NCBI GenBank assembly: GCA_949505625.1
Contig: CATBQD010000007.1
Location: 1-64,000 of the forward strand
Origin: an uncultured Bacilli bacterium
GTDB lineage: Bacteria > Bacillota_I > Bacilli_A > RF39 > UBA660
Direction of reading: 5' to 3'
Length of the DNA stretch: 64,000 nucleotides
The translations under genes and the position numbers were made by a program. The notes beneath the pieces were generated by a model. It was not told the origin of the DNA and did not search any database. It worked only from the letters and a program-made list of their open reading frames with translations. The first letter of the stretch is position 1, and each line of letters opens with the position of its first letter. Below, in pieces: positions 41,537-51,445 of the stretch.

Positions 41537-43761
41537 TACATTACCTCGTGGAATGTTCTACTAATTACTTCTTTTTGTTGTTCTTTACTAAGTCGGTTAA
41601 AGTTAACTGCATAACCTGATACTCGAATTGTCAAAGTTGGATATTTTCCTGGGTTTTCCATTGCGTCAATAAGCATTTCCCTATTTAACACATTTACATT
41701 TAAGTGATGTGCACCCTGTTTAAAGTATCCATCTAATATATGAACTAAATTATCAATTCTTTCTTCTTCACTATGACCTAAAGCATTTGGGACAATTGAG
41801 AACGTATTAGAAACACCATCTTGACAAATATCTTTGTAAGGTACTTTCGCAACTGAGTTTAAAGAGGCTAAAGCTCCATTTGAATCTCTACCATGCATTG
41901 GATTTGCTCCTGGGGCAAAAGCGACTCCTGATGCTCTTCCATCTGGTGTTGCACCTGTTTTCTTTCCATACACTACATTTGAAGTAATTGTAAGTACAGA
42001 TAAAGTATGAATAGCATCTTTATAAAGAGGATGTTTTTTTAATTCAGAAACAAATTTTGTTACTAAATCTACTGCAATATTATCTACACGGTCATCGTCA
42101 TTTCCGTATTTTGGATAATTCCCTTCAATTTCAAAATCAATTGCAATTCCTTCTTCGTTTCGAATTGGTTTTACTTTCGCATATTTTATAGCAGAAAGAG
42201 AATCAACTGCTACTGATAACCCTGCTACTCCAAAAGCCATTAAACGTTCTACATTGGTATCATGTAAGGCCATTTGGATTTTTTCATAAGCATATTTATC
42301 ATGCATATAATGAATGACGTTCATAGCATCTACATATGTTTTTGCAACACGCTCTAAAATACTATAATATGCATCTTTTGTTTTTTCATAGTCTAAAATG
42401 TCGTCTGTGATTTTTGGAACATTTTCTATAACTAATTTTCCACTTTTTTCATCAATTCCGCCATTAATAGCATAAAGTAGTGATTTAGCCAAATTACATC
42501 TTGCTCCAAAAAATTGCATTTGTTTTCCTACTTTCATAGCTGATACGCAACAAGCAATTGCATAATCATCTCCATAAAGAGGTCTCATAATGTCATCATT
42601 TTCATATTGAATCGCATCTGTTAATATAGAAATTTTTGAACAATATTTTTTGAAATTTTCAGGTAAGTTTTCAGACCAAAGTACAGTTAAGTTTGGCTCT
42701 GGAGATGTTCCTAGATTAATTAAAGTATGTAAATAACGGAAACTATTTTTTGTAACTAGACTTTTTCCGTCTAATGCCATTCCAGCTAAAGATTCTGTTA
42801 CCCAAGTTGGGTCTCCTGCAAATAATTCATTATATTCTGGAGTACGTAAATGACGAATAATACGAAGTTTAATAATAAATTGGTCAATTAATTCTTGTGC
42901 TTCTTTCTCTGTTAAAGTTCCATCTTCTAAATCTCTTTCAATATAAATATCTAAGAATGTAGAAGTTCTTCCGATACTCTCTGCTGCTCCATTATTTTCT
43001 TTTACACTTGCTAAATATCCAAAATATAACCATTGAATAGCTTCTTTTGCATTTTTAGCTGGTACTGAAATATCACATCCATATTTATTAGCCATAGATT
43101 TCATTTCTTCTAAAGCTCTAATTTGTTCACAAACTTCTTCTCTAAGGCGTATGGTTTCTTCGTTTGTAATATCATAAATGCTATTTAAATCATTTTTCTT
43201 TTGTTCGATTAAATAATCTACTCCATAAAGTGCTACTCGTCTATAGTCTCCAATAATTCTTCCTCTTCCATAGGCATCTGGAAGACCTGTTAATAATCCA
43301 GCACTACGAGCTCTTCTGATATCTGGTGTGTAAGCATCAAATACTCCATCATTATGAGACTTACGGAATTCTTTAAAATAATCTCCAACTGTTTTATCTA
43401 GTTCATATCCATAAGCTTCTAATGAAGTATGAGCCATACGGATTCCACCATATAAATTAACAATTCTTTTTAATGGCGCATCTGTTTGTAAACCAACAAT
43501 AACTTCATTTTCTTTGTCGATATAACCAGCTTTAAAGTTATCGATTCCTGAAACAATTTTTGTTTCTACATCAAGAACACCTTTTTCTAATTCTATTTTT
43601 AAAAGTTCTGATATTTTATCCCAAACTTTTTTTGTTTTTTCACTAATACCTTCTAGAAAAGTGTCATCTCCTTGATATTCATGATAATTATTTAAAATAA
43701 AATCCTCTACATTGATTTCACTTTTCCATTTTTCTCCTTTAAAATTTTTCCACGCTTCCAT
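41536..43761 (-). CDS. pflB: Formate C-acetyltransferase (pyruvate formate-lyase)
   Basis: A 741-aa glycyl-radical enzyme. The Cys-Cys active site is in [12 protein letters not shown], and the radical glycine in [19 protein letters not shown] near the C terminus. It turns pyruvate and CoA into acetyl-CoA and formate under anoxia. Start at 43761 follows AAAGGAGGA; the in-frame extension to 43803 has no ribosome site. First gene of the pflB-pflA operon. Confidence 0.97.
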   Translation of the reverse strand: MEAWKNFKGEKWKSEINVEDFILNNYHEYQGDDTFLEGISEKTKKVWDKISELLKIELEKGVLDVETKIVSGIDNFKAGYIDKENEVIVGLQTDAPLKRIVNLYGGIRMAHTSLEAYGYELDKTVGDYFKEFRKSHNDGVFDAYTPDIRRARSAGLLTGLPDAYGRGRIIGDYRRVALYGVDYLIEQKKNDLNSIYDITNEETIRLREEVCEQIRALEEMKSMANKYGCDISVPAKNAKEAIQWLYFGYLASVKENNGAAESIGRTSTFLDIYIERDLEDGTLTEKEAQELIDQFIIKLRIIRHLRTPEYNELFAGDPTWVTESLAGMALDGKSLVTKNSFRYLHTLINLGTSPEPNLTVLWSENLPENFKKYCSKISILTDAIQYENDDIMRPLYGDDYAIACCVSAMKVGKQMQFFGARCNLAKSLLYAINGGIDEKSGKLVIENVPKITDDILDYEKTKDAYYSILERVAKTYVDAMNVIHYMHDKYAYEKIQMALHDTNVERLMAFGVAGLSVAVDSLSAIKYAKVKPIRNEEGIAIDFEIEGNYPKYGNDDDRVDNIAVDLVTKFVSELKKHPLYKDAIHTLSVLTITSNVVYGKKTGATPDGRASGVAFAPGANPMHGRDSNGALASLNSVAKVPYKDICQDGVSNTFSIVPNALGHSEEERIDNLVHILDGYFKQGAHHLNVNVLNREMLIDAMENPGKYPTLTIRVSGYAVNFNRLSKEQQKEVISRTFHEVM

Positions 43762-43822
43762 GTTTATATCCTCCTTTAATGTCATACATAGTAAGTATAC
43801 CATAAATAAGGATTAAATAATC

Positions 43823-43851
43823 AAAAAAGACAACAAATAATGTTATCTTTT
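43823..43851 (-). terminator. Terminator of the small XRE gene before pflB
   Basis: Stem AAAGACAAC/GTTATCTTT (one wobble pair, 7-nt loop) with T-run on the minus strand. Confidence 0.6.
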
Positions 43852-44089
43852 ACTTCTTTTTTGGTGCATATTCAATAATGTCTTCAACTTTGCATCCTAA
43901 TACTCTACAAAATTCTGAAAGAACAAATAAATCTACACGACTGATGTTTCCTAAATAATATCCCTGAATGGTTTCGAAACGGAAGCCAGTTTCATTACAT
44001 AATCTATTTTTTGACAGTCCTCTTTCTTTCATTCTATCTGCTAATTTAAATTTTATTTCTCCGTGTCCTTTAGAAACTCTTTTATCCAT
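43850..44089 (-). CDS. Small XRE-type DNA-binding protein
   Basis: A 79-aa Cro/CI-like helix-turn-helix protein (LADRMKERGLSKNRLCNETG, then FRFETIQGYYLGNI and LSEFCRVLGCKVEDIIEYAP). Start at 44089 follows GAAGTGG. It is on the same strand as pflB, 88 bases before it, separated by a terminator. Role unknown. Confidence 0.83.
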   Translation of the reverse strand: MDKRVSKGHGEIKFKLADRMKERGLSKNRLCNETGFRFETIQGYYLGNISRVDLFVLSEFCRVLGCKVEDIIEYAPKKK

Positions 44090-44281
44090 ATAACCACTTC
44101 CTGTATTCAGGATACCATTTATAATTATCATTTGCATTCTACATTAGTGTGTAGAGTATCCTTTTTTTTCGTTTATTCTACAACCTTTTTTCTATGTCAT
44201 TTCCAAAATCTATATTTTTTTGTACAAATTGTTATTCGCATATTCTTTTACTTTTATTCATAAAATTCATTAGGTGATAAT

Positions 44282-44800
44282 ATGGATTTTCAATTAAATA
44301 AGCCTTACCCAAAACCAAGAGTAACTTGTACAAATACAGAATATGCGAAAATATTATTGCAGGATTATGCTGGAGAGTTAAGTGAAGATAGCGCTGTTCA
44401 TCTATATATATTTCAAAATTTAATATTAAGTAAACAATACCCAGAGATTGCGAACAATCTTTTTCATATTGCAGTTACAGAAATGCATCATTTAAAATTA
44501 CTAGGAGAAACAATTGAACTCTTAGGGGTTTCTCCTGAATATGTTACTTACGATACTCATTTCAACGAAAAAATTTATTGGTCTAGTCAAAACATTGATT
44601 ATAAAACATCTATTATTGATATTTTAAAATTAGATATTGAAAAGGAAAGCCATGCCATAAAAGAATACCAAGCTCATTATCAGATTATAACAGACCCTTA
44701 TATCAGAGAATTATTATTAAGAATTATTGAAGATGAAAAAATACATTTGAATTACTTTAAAAAACAATTATTTGCTATACAAAAAGAAAATATGGACTAA
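44282..44800 (+). CDS. Ferritin-like (rubrerythrin-type) protein
   Basis: A 172-aa four-helix ferritin-like protein. Two ExxH motifs (TEMHHL and EDEKIHLNY) and Glu residues in LLQDYAGELSEDSAV and LDIEKESHAIKEY form a probable di-metal site. It resembles Clostridial ferritin-like proteins and distantly the manganese catalase/CotJC group, so oxidative-stress protection is plausible. Its ATG follows TAGGTGAT. It converges with the 120-aa gene with a 4-base overlap. Confidence 0.82.
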   Translation: MDFQLNKPYPKPRVTCTNTEYAKILLQDYAGELSEDSAVHLYIFQNLILSKQYPEIANNLFHIAVTEMHHLKLLGETIELLGVSPEYVTYDTHFNEKIYWSSQNIDYKTSIIDILKLDIEKESHAIKEYQAHYQIITDPYIRELLLRIIEDEKIHLNYFKKQLFAIQKENMD

Positions 44801-44820
44801 ATATCTCCATATTTTTTCTT
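44787..44820. terminator. Bidirectional terminator whose loop holds two overlapping stop codons
   Basis: Stem AAAATATGGA/TCCATATTTT; the loop contains CTAA, TAA for the plus-strand gene and TAG for the minus-strand gene. T6 follows on the plus strand. Confidence 0.75.
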
Positions 44821-45159
44821 ACTTTCTCTTCTCAGTTTTAATTGAGTTTCTGTTATTGCATATTCAGGTGGATTAATTTGATTATAAATTTCTATCAACC
44901 GTTTTTTAGAAATTCTTCCAGAGCGAAGTTCCATAGGAGTACAAAATTCTCCGATTTCCTTCATTTCTTCAATCGCAAGAGTTTCTTCAATGCCAACTAA
45001 AACTGGTGATTTAGAATAACGGCAACTGTCGTAAAAAACATCTTGATATACATGGATATCACCTAATCTTGTTGCCAATACTTTTTCTTCCACTGGAGAT
45101 TTTACTCCTCTATAATCTCTAACTAATCCAATCATTCTTATCCTACTAATTTGATACAT
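44797..45159 (-). CDS. Unknown 120-aa protein following glyA
   Basis: A soluble protein with a sharp motif DVFYDSCRYSKSPVLVGIEE and CTPMELRSGRISKKRLIEIY. The many invariant-looking polar residues suggest an enzyme or binding protein, but I do not know the family. Two starts are possible: ATG 45159 (GGAG 11 bases upstream) or ATG 45135 (AGGA 5 bases upstream), the latter giving a 112-aa form. It begins 8 bases after the glyA stop on the same strand, so it is probably co-transcribed with glyA. Confidence 0.72.
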   Translation of the reverse strand: MYQISRIRMIGLVRDYRGVKSPVEEKVLATRLGDIHVYQDVFYDSCRYSKSPVLVGIEETLAIEEMKEIGEFCTPMELRSGRISKKRLIEIYNQINPPEYAITETQLKLRRESKKKYGDI

Positions 45160-45167
45160 AAATACCG

Positions 45168-46400
45168 CTACTCCATTTCATATTTTAATGGAAACTTACT
45201 AGTTAACTCTATTACTTCTTTGCTTAATTCTTCTAATATATTCTCGTTTGTGGCATTTTTTAAAGCCTTAGAAATAATTTTTCCTATTTGTTTAAATTCT
45301 TCTTCTTTTAAACCTCTTGTTGTCATAGCTGGACTTCCAATTCTAATTCCACTTGTTACCATTGGTTTTTCACTATCATTTGGAATGGCGTTTTTATTGA
45401 CCGTAATATGAATTCTATCTAATAATTCCTGTGCTTCTTTTCCTGTTATATTTGTAGAGCTTTTTACATCTACTAAAATCAAATGGTTATCTGTTCCTTT
45501 TGATATAATTCTAAATCCTTCTTCTTCTAATGTTGTTGCCATTGCTTTTATGTTTTTCACAACTTGAGCCATATATTCTTTGAATTCTGGCTGTAGTGCT
45601 TCATGGAAACACTCTGCTTTCGCTGCAATTACATGCATTAATGGTCCACCCTGTATGCCAGGGAAAACTGCGCTATCTATTTTTTTGGCAAGCACTTCAT
45701 CATTGCATAAAATTAAGCCTCCTCTTGGTCCTCTTAATGTTTTGTGTGTTGTTGTCGTGACAACGTCTGCATAGGGAATTGGGGAGGGATGTAATCCTGT
45801 TGCTACTAATCCTGCAATATGGGCCATGTCTATCATTAAGTATGCGCCGATTTCATCACAGATTTGTCTAAACTTTTGAAAATCGATAATTCTAGAATAT
45901 GCACTTGCACCTGCAATTATCATTTTTGGTTTTTCTTTAATCGCTTTCTCTCTTAGTTTCTCATAATCAATCATTTCTGTTTCTAAATCTACATCATAGT
46001 CGGTGATTTCATAATCTTGACCACTGAATGATAAAGGATGTCCATGCGTTAAATGGCCTCCATCAGATAAGTTCATTCCCATAACTTTATCACCTTTTTG
46101 AAGTAAAGCTCTATAAACCGCCATATTTGCACTAGAACCTGAGTGAGGTTGAACATTAGCAAATTTAGCCCCAAATAATTCTTTCGCATATTCTCTTGCT
46201 TGCTCTTCAAAAATATCAATGTACTCGCATCCACCATAATATCTTCTGTTTGGATAGCCTTCTGCGTATTTGTTTGTAAGAATACTACCTTGCAATCTTA
46301 AAATATCTCTTGAAACATAATTTTCGCTTGCTATTAATTCTATATTTTGTTCTTGTCTTTGTCGTTCCTTTTTTAATGCTTCATTTAAAATTTTATCCAT
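45168..46400 (-). CDS. glyA: Serine hydroxymethyltransferase
   Basis: A 410-aa PLP enzyme of normal length. N-terminal [31 protein letters not shown], and the PLP-lysine in [20 protein letters not shown] are diagnostic. It interconverts serine and glycine with tetrahydrofolate one-carbon units. Start ATG at 46400 follows AGAGGT. A 120-aa gene follows it. Confidence 0.97.
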   Translation of the reverse strand: MDKILNEALKKERQRQEQNIELIASENYVSRDILRLQGSILTNKYAEGYPNRRYYGGCEYIDIFEEQAREYAKELFGAKFANVQPHSGSSANMAVYRALLQKGDKVMGMNLSDGGHLTHGHPLSFSGQDYEITDYDVDLETEMIDYEKLREKAIKEKPKMIIAGASAYSRIIDFQKFRQICDEIGAYLMIDMAHIAGLVATGLHPSPIPYADVVTTTTHKTLRGPRGGLILCNDEVLAKKIDSAVFPGIQGGPLMHVIAAKAECFHEALQPEFKEYMAQVVKNIKAMATTLEEEGFRIISKGTDNHLILVDVKSSTNITGKEAQELLDRIHITVNKNAIPNDSEKPMVTSGIRIGSPAMTTRGLKEEEFKQIGKIISKALKNATNENILEELSKEVIELTSKFPLKYEME

Positions 46401-46569
46401 ATTCGTACCTCTTCCTATTATATAAAAGCAATTTCTCTTTTTATAAATTCATTTTATCATAAAGAAATAGCTGATACAATATTCGTTCAATTTTGTACAA
46501 TTTTATCTCTTGAAAACATTACCGTTTTATTTTTGTTTGCAATATTATATTTTAACTAAATTTTTTTAA

Positions 46570-46602
46570 AATAAAATCACTATATGAATCTATAGTGATT
46601 TT
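46570..46602 (-). terminator. Terminator of tRNA-Pro(CGG)
   Basis: Stem AAATCACTATA/TATAGTGATTT with a 6-nt loop, T-rich on the minus strand, about 20 bases after the tRNA. Confidence 0.75.
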
Positions 46603-46623
46603 CTCAATTGTAATTAACATTTT

Positions 46624-46700
46624 TGGTCGAAAAGACAGGATTTGAACCTGCAACCTCTACGTCCCGAACGTAGTGCTCTACCAAATTAAGCTACTTTTCG
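46624..46700 (-). tRNA. tRNA-Pro (anticodon CGG)
   Basis: Acceptor stem CGAAAAG/CTTTTCG with encoded CCA; anticodon loop TTCGGGA gives CGG (codon CCG); T arm GGTTCAAATCC. Confidence 0.93.
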
Positions 46701-46724
46701 TCAACCATATTATACTCTTAATTT

Positions 46725-47195
46725 TTATATTAATCCAGTTTTCTTTAAATACTCTTCCAATTTTTCTATAAATGGAACTTGACCTTTTAATATTTTCTTC
46801 TTCGCTTCTGGTAATGTAAACCATTCTGCACGGTCCATTTCAGGAAACATTACTTTTTTTCCACTTTTTGGCGGCCATTCTATTTCAAAATAATTGCTTT
46901 TTATCGCTTTCTCATCAAAGTCATGACAAACTACAAACGTAGTCACTAGTTTTTGGCTATCCTGTTTTATAGAAGCTAGAAATTCTAAGTTTTCTTTTTC
47001 GATTTCAAACCCAGTTTCTTCTCTAAATTCTCTGATAGCTGCTTCTATCGCTTGTTCTTCTTTATATTCGCCCTTTGGAATAGACCAGGCGCCTTCGTCC
47101 TTTTTCTGCCAATATGGTCCTCCCATATGTTCTAAAAATACTTCTATTTGATTATTTTTCACACGGTAAGCCAGAATTCCAGCACTTCTTTTCAT
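46725..47195 (-). CDS. Nudix hydrolase
   Basis: A 156-aa Nudix protein. The Nudix box is complete: GEYKEEQAIEAAIREFREETGF (residues about 42-64), with the REFREET core. The start KRSAGILAYRVKNNQIEVFL and GAWSIPKGE are like diadenosine polyphosphate or MutT-like hydrolases; the substrate is uncertain. It overlaps the GNAT gene by 4 bases. Confidence 0.88.
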   Translation of the reverse strand: MKRSAGILAYRVKNNQIEVFLEHMGGPYWQKKDEGAWSIPKGEYKEEQAIEAAIREFREETGFEIEKENLEFLASIKQDSQKLVTTFVVCHDFDEKAIKSNYFEIEWPPKSGKKVMFPEMDRAEWFTLPEAKKKILKGQVPFIEKLEEYLKKTGLI

Positions 47196-47641
47196 ACAGT
47201 TTCCTCCTCAAAGTTCATTCTCATTCTATAACAATATTTTCTTAAATTCAAGCTCCAATATATCTTCTGCATATACTCATTTTTATGAAATATTTCTGTT
47301 TCCAATATTTTGATGTTATGATTATGACACATATCTAAAAATATTTCCATTAGAGAAGTCGCGATTCCCTGATTTCTATATTTCGGTTCCACAATTAATG
47401 ATTCTAATACAGCTGTTGAGTGGTACATTAGTTCTCCACTCTTTGATACAATGTAAGCATATAAAAAACCTACTGCCAAATTTTCTTCTTTGGCAACATA
47501 GAAAAAAGAATAAGGTTCTAAATCTTCTAACCATTCTAACTTTCTTCTTATCTTTTCACATTTTTTATAACTTCTTTTTAACAACTCACTACAAAATTCT
47601 ACTTCTACACCTCGCCTTACTGCTACAATCCTAATTCTCAT
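47192..47641 (-). CDS. GNAT-family N-acetyltransferase
   Basis: A 149-aa GNAT protein. The acetyl-CoA motif A is in VLESLIVEPKYRNQGIATSL (the QGIA P-loop), with the beta4 strand before it and helix 4 after. Its substrate is not predictable. It overlaps the Nudix gene (ATGA) and lies upstream of it on the minus strand, forming an operon. Confidence 0.86.
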   Translation of the reverse strand: MRIRIVAVRRGVEVEFCSELLKRSYKKCEKIRRKLEWLEDLEPYSFFYVAKEENLAVGFLYAYIVSKSGELMYHSTAVLESLIVEPKYRNQGIATSLMEIFLDMCHNHNIKILETEIFHKNEYMQKIYWSLNLRKYCYRMRMNFEEETV

Positions 47642-47680
47642 GACGTATCTCCCTTTTACTCTTTTGATACAGCCAACAAC

Positions 47681-48439
47681 TTACTTCAATGTAACTTCAA
47701 TTCCAATTGGACAGTGGTCACTTCCTAAAACATGATGATAAATTTCTGCCCTCTTAATTTTATTAATAATTTCTTTTGAACAAATAAAGTAATCAATCCT
47801 CCAACCTATATTTCGTTCTCTCACTCTTGGCATATAGCTCCACCATGTATAAGCATCCGTTTTCTCTGGATAAAAATGCCTATAAGTATCTATAAAGCCA
47901 CTATTTAATAAATCTGTAAATTTTTCTCTTTCTTCTTTTGTAAATCCTGCGTTTCCAATGTTTGCTTTCGCGTTTTTGATATCTTTTTCTGTATGCGCGA
48001 CATTAAAGTCTCCACATACAATCACAGGTTTCTTTTCCGCTAGTTTTTTCAAATAAACTCTAAACATATCTTCCCATTTCATTCGATATGGAAGACGCTC
48101 TAATGTTCTTTTTACATTTGGTACATAGGTGTTTACTAAATAGAATTCTTGAAATTCTAATGTAATAACTCGACCTTCGTGGTCATACTCTTCTATCCCA
48201 ACTCCATAGGCTACGGATAATGGTTTTATCTTAGAATAAATAAGGGTTCCTGAATACCCTTTTCGTTCTGCTGGATATAAATAAAGCTCATAATTTTTTG
48301 GTTCAAAAGGAATTTGGTCTCTAGTTGCTTTTACTTCTTGTAAGCAGATAATATCTGCTTCAACCCAACTAAAAAAATCAGAAAATCCTTTTTTTAAACA
48401 AGCTCTAAAACCGGCAACATTCCAAGATACTAGTTTCAT
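47681..48439 (-). CDS. xth: Exodeoxyribonuclease III
   Basis: A 252-aa EEP-family nuclease of normal size. Diagnostic blocks: LVSWNVAGFRACLKKGF, DIICLQEVKATRDQIPF, YSGTLIYSK, VVCGDFNVAHTEKDI, TWWSYMPRVRERNIGWRIDY, and LGSDHCPIGI. It repairs abasic sites and 3'-blocked ends. Start ATG at 48439 follows AGAGGTGTA. Confidence 0.94.
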   Translation of the reverse strand: MKLVSWNVAGFRACLKKGFSDFFSWVEADIICLQEVKATRDQIPFEPKNYELYLYPAERKGYSGTLIYSKIKPLSVAYGVGIEEYDHEGRVITLEFQEFYLVNTYVPNVKRTLERLPYRMKWEDMFRVYLKKLAEKKPVIVCGDFNVAHTEKDIKNAKANIGNAGFTKEEREKFTDLLNSGFIDTYRHFYPEKTDAYTWWSYMPRVRERNIGWRIDYFICSKEIINKIKRAEIYHHVLGSDHCPIGIEVTLK

Positions 48440-48494
48440 ATTACACCTCTATTATATTGTATCATGTTTTGTTTAGAAAGCAATCCAGTTATAA

Positions 48495-48518
48495 CAAAAA
48501 AGAGCCTAAAAAAGGCTA
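48495..48518 (-). terminator. Terminator of the transglutaminase-like gene
   Basis: Stem AGCCT/AGGCT with A-rich loop and T6 on the minus strand. Confidence 0.6.
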
Positions 48519-48520
48519 AA

Positions 48521-49417
48521 TTAAATTTCTAAATGGTCTTTATCTCCTAAAAGAGGTGTGTTTAATACTCTAAATTTTTTATCATTTTCAAATAAATATC
48601 TTAATTCATCAAAATTTTTATCTGGGTCAAGCATTAGAGTCGCCAAGTCATCTAGCTCTTTTAATTCTTCTACCCCAAGTTCAAAAAATTCCTTACTTGT
48701 ATCTAAATAGGTTGGAAAAAAGAGATAAGAGATTTCGTCATTCATGAGGGCGTGGAAATCAAAGAACAACGTCCTCGCAAGCATATCTAATCCTTTTATT
48801 GAGGAACCATGAATAAACTTTTCAACATTCATCTTTCCAGCGCGGACATTTAGCCATGCTTCTGCAGCAAAACAAAAATACTCTGTTTTGACATCTACAT
48901 TATTATAATTTTTTCTTTCAATTTCTATTTCATCTGTATCGACGTTAATCCATCTTCCTTCATTTTCGTTATAATATTGACATATCCAATGGTCTGGATA
49001 GCGATTCTGATTGATATAGGGCGCAAATCCTGACCTAACTCTTGTTGGTATACCCTTCGCTTTTAAAATTGAAGCAAGCAACACTGAGGCATATCTACAT
49101 GTAATGATTACTTTATTTTTATTTTCTCTTCCATGTGTCAATCCGCGCTCATCCAATCTAAATAATTCTGCCATAATCGCAGGGGCTGTAAGCAAAATGT
49201 CATCATGACAACGGTAATCATACCATGGATATTCTTCACTTATTTTATCATGAGTTATATAGCTTTTTAAGAGCACAATTCGGTGGATATAAGAATCATT
49301 AATTAATCTTGTTAACTCTTTTAAATCATCTGGTAAGCTTTTAAAATAATTTTTATAATTTGCATAATTTGTATAAATACTAGTTTTTTTATAATAATTT
49401 AATATTTCTTCTCTCAT
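48521..49417 (-). CDS. Transglutaminase-like cysteine protease-fold protein
   Basis: A 298-aa protein. The transglutaminase core has the Cys in ITCRYASVLLASILKAKGIP, TRVRSGFAPY, His in PDHWICQYYNENEGRWINVD and Asp in VDTDEIE. In bacteria such proteins are often peptidases or unknown enzymes. There is no signal peptide, so it acts inside. ATG at 49417 follows AGGATGAG; an ATG at 49426 is part of that site. Confidence 0.83.
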   Translation of the reverse strand: MREEILNYYKKTSIYTNYANYKNYFKSLPDDLKELTRLINDSYIHRIVLLKSYITHDKISEEYPWYDYRCHDDILLTAPAIMAELFRLDERGLTHGRENKNKVIITCRYASVLLASILKAKGIPTRVRSGFAPYINQNRYPDHWICQYYNENEGRWINVDTDEIEIERKNYNNVDVKTEYFCFAAEAWLNVRAGKMNVEKFIHGSSIKGLDMLARTLFFDFHALMNDEISYLFFPTYLDTSKEFFELGVEELKELDDLATLMLDPDKNFDELRYLFENDKKFRVLNTPLLGDKDHLEI

Positions 49418-49464
49418 ATTTCTCATCCTATCTATATTCTAATTTTAGAATATCGCATTTTATA

Positions 49465-49502
49465 AATAAAAAACTGACAATTTTAATACAAATTTTGTCA
49501 GT
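49465..49502 (-). terminator. Terminator of the polysaccharide deacetylase gene
   Basis: Stem AACTGACAA/TTGTCAGTT, with T6 on the minus strand; the stop codon of the gene lies in the stem. Confidence 0.75.
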
Positions 49503-50889
49503 TAAAACTACGATATAAAGTTGTATAATCTAATGTTATATTTTTTAATTCCGCCATTTCTGAAATTGTGACAAAGGCATATCCTTCTTGTTCTAGTTTT
49601 TCCATCGCTAATAACGCTCCATCTACTGAAGACTCATATATATCATGTAATAATATAATCGCCCCATCATAAGCATTATCTACAATTTCTTTCGCAATTA
49701 ATTCTTTGTCCTTAGTTTTCCAATCAAGAGTATCTATTCCCCATTCAATAATATGCATGTTGCTTATTTTTTTAGTTTCTTCATTTATATTTCCATAAGG
49801 TGGCCTTAATAAAGTCGGTTTTATTCCTATCACATTTTCAATTGCTTGATTGGTTTCTTTAATTTCTTGTATACGAGTATAATCATTCAATAGTAGCAAA
49901 TTTCTATGGTTATATGTATGACTTCCGATTTCATGCCCCTCCTGGTATGCTTTTTTTAATGTGTTTTGATTTGCTTCAACTCGATTTCCAAGTACAAAGA
50001 ATGTAACTTTCGCATCGTGTTGCTTTAATTCTTCCAATAGTCGATTGGTTGTAATTTCGCTTGGACCATCATCAAAGGTAAATGCAATTAATTTTTTATT
50101 TTTATACTTAGAAATATCACGTTTTTCTGGAATAATTTGCTCCTTCTTTTTTTCGTCTTCCTTTACTTTATATTGTTCTTTTACTAATTGGTTCATTTCT
50201 TTTGGAGGAATTATGATTTTAATTACCTCATCATGTTCAGCAGAAATTTTATATAAAGGAAATAAAATCTCTAATCCGTCTTCTTTAAAGAAAAAATGTT
50301 CATAATTATCAAAATCTTTTGTTGTTATTTGTTTAATTATACTTTCATCTAATTCTAATCCATGTTCTTCTATATATTGCATCGCATAATAATAAGAGAA
50401 AACAGATAATTTTTCAAAAGACTTATCTCCATCTAAGTAATCATTAATAGATAAATACTTTTTATTTTTACTATCATAATGGAACGTTTTATCACTTCTA
50501 ATATATTGATTTTCTCCTAAATAAGTATAAGTTTCAAAATGGATATGATGATGTATGGAATTATTTGAATTTACTTGCTTTATCAAACGATACCCAATTA
50601 CTAATTCATATTTGTGATTTTCTCCCACAGGAATCTTTAAATTAACTGTATTTTGGAACTTTTCTTTTTCAAAATTGATGTACTCCTTAATTTGATTATC
50701 CAACTTTTTTTGATGTATAATAGGATAGTCAATTTTTATCTGATAGTTTTCCGTCACTTTTAAGATATGCATTTCATTTTTAGTATATTTTTTAGTCAGA
50801 AAGAATATCAAGGGTAAAACTATTATAACCAAGATAGCAATAGCAAGCGTTATTTTTCCAGTTTTATTTAATTTTCGTTTTGTTACCAT
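49498..50889 (-). CDS. Membrane-anchored polysaccharide deacetylase (PdaC-like)
   Basis: A 463-aa protein: basic N terminus, one transmembrane helix (about residues 13-33), an RsiV/DUF3298-type domain (about 45-235), and a C-terminal NodB deacetylase domain. NodB motifs: FTFDDGPSEITTNRLLEEL, HEIGSHTYNHRNL (metal His), LLRPPYGNI, IEWGIDTLDWK, and ILLHD. It probably removes acetyl from N-acetylmuramate or N-acetylglucosamine in peptidoglycan, outside the membrane. Start ATG at 50889 follows AGGTGAATT. Confidence 0.93.
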   Translation of the reverse strand: MVTKRKLNKTGKITLAIAILVIIVLPLIFFLTKKYTKNEMHILKVTENYQIKIDYPIIHQKKLDNQIKEYINFEKEKFQNTVNLKIPVGENHKYELVIGYRLIKQVNSNNSIHHHIHFETYTYLGENQYIRSDKTFHYDSKNKKYLSINDYLDGDKSFEKLSVFSYYYAMQYIEEHGLELDESIIKQITTKDFDNYEHFFFKEDGLEILFPLYKISAEHDEVIKIIIPPKEMNQLVKEQYKVKEDEKKKEQIIPEKRDISKYKNKKLIAFTFDDGPSEITTNRLLEELKQHDAKVTFFVLGNRVEANQNTLKKAYQEGHEIGSHTYNHRNLLLLNDYTRIQEIKETNQAIENVIGIKPTLLRPPYGNINEETKKISNMHIIEWGIDTLDWKTKDKELIAKEIVDNAYDGAIILLHDIYESSVDGALLAMEKLEQEGYAFVTISEMAELKNITLDYTTLYRSFN

Positions 50890-51018
50890 AATTCACCTAC
50901 TTCTACTGTTTCAATTATACATGGTTTTTTCATTTTTTTTAAGTATTTTCTTTTTTTATTTCTCAAAAGTTAGAATTTTTAGTTTTTTTATAAAATCATA
51001 TTAACGAGATGAAATAGA

Positions 51019-51199
51019 ATGCAACAGGATATTATTAAATTGTGCAAAAAGTTTCTGCTCATAAAAGATAGAAAATGGGTTAAAAATGCGGAAATAGGCC
51101 CGCAGTATGAGAACAACTTTTGAATATCTAATTGGAAGAGCAGAAAATTCATTAGAAATTCCCGATTTTGGAAAAATAGAAATTAAAACAAAATATTAA
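51019..51199 (+). pseudogene. Remnant of MutH/Sau3AI-like restriction endonuclease
   Basis: A frameshifted fragment. From ATG 51019: MQQDIIKLCKKFLLIKDRK, then WVKNAEIGPQYENNF and a stop; in the next frame from 51107, TFEYLIGRAENSLEIPDFGK then IEIKTKY and a stop. LIGRAEN...IPDFGKIEIKTK is the PD-(D/E)xK catalytic core of the MutH/Sau3AI (and MvaI) type, in which Asp, Glu and Lys are the key residues. Only about 60 residues survive of an enzyme of several hundred. In 50890-51361 I see nothing else except the terminator at 51327. Confidence 0.6.
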
Positions 51200-51326
51200 T
51201 AATGAAGTTACTGCGTCATAACATTAATGGAAAAAAATAACTGTGTCGCAAAAATTTATTCAAAAATAAAATAGAGTTCTATTTTCTATTCATACATCTA
51301 GGACAACAGAGTTGCACAAAATTACC

Positions 51327-51352
51327 AAAAAAACACTCTTATAGAGTGTTAA
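51327..51352 (-). terminator. Terminator of the tRNA cluster
   Basis: Stem AACACTCT/AGAGTGTT with TAT loop and T-run on the minus strand, 10 bases after the last tRNA. Confidence 0.8.
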
Positions 51353-51361
51353 TTGTTTAAA

Positions 51362-51438
51362 TGGTCGGGAAAACAGGATTTGAACCTGCAACCCCTTGGT
51401 CCCAAACCAAGTGCTCTACCAAATTGAGCCATTTCCCG
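51362..51438 (-). tRNA. tRNA-Pro (anticodon TGG)
   Basis: Acceptor CGGGAAA paired with TTTCCCG, encoded CCA; anticodon loop TTTGGGA gives UGG. Confidence 0.95.
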
Positions 51439-51445
51439 AATAAAA

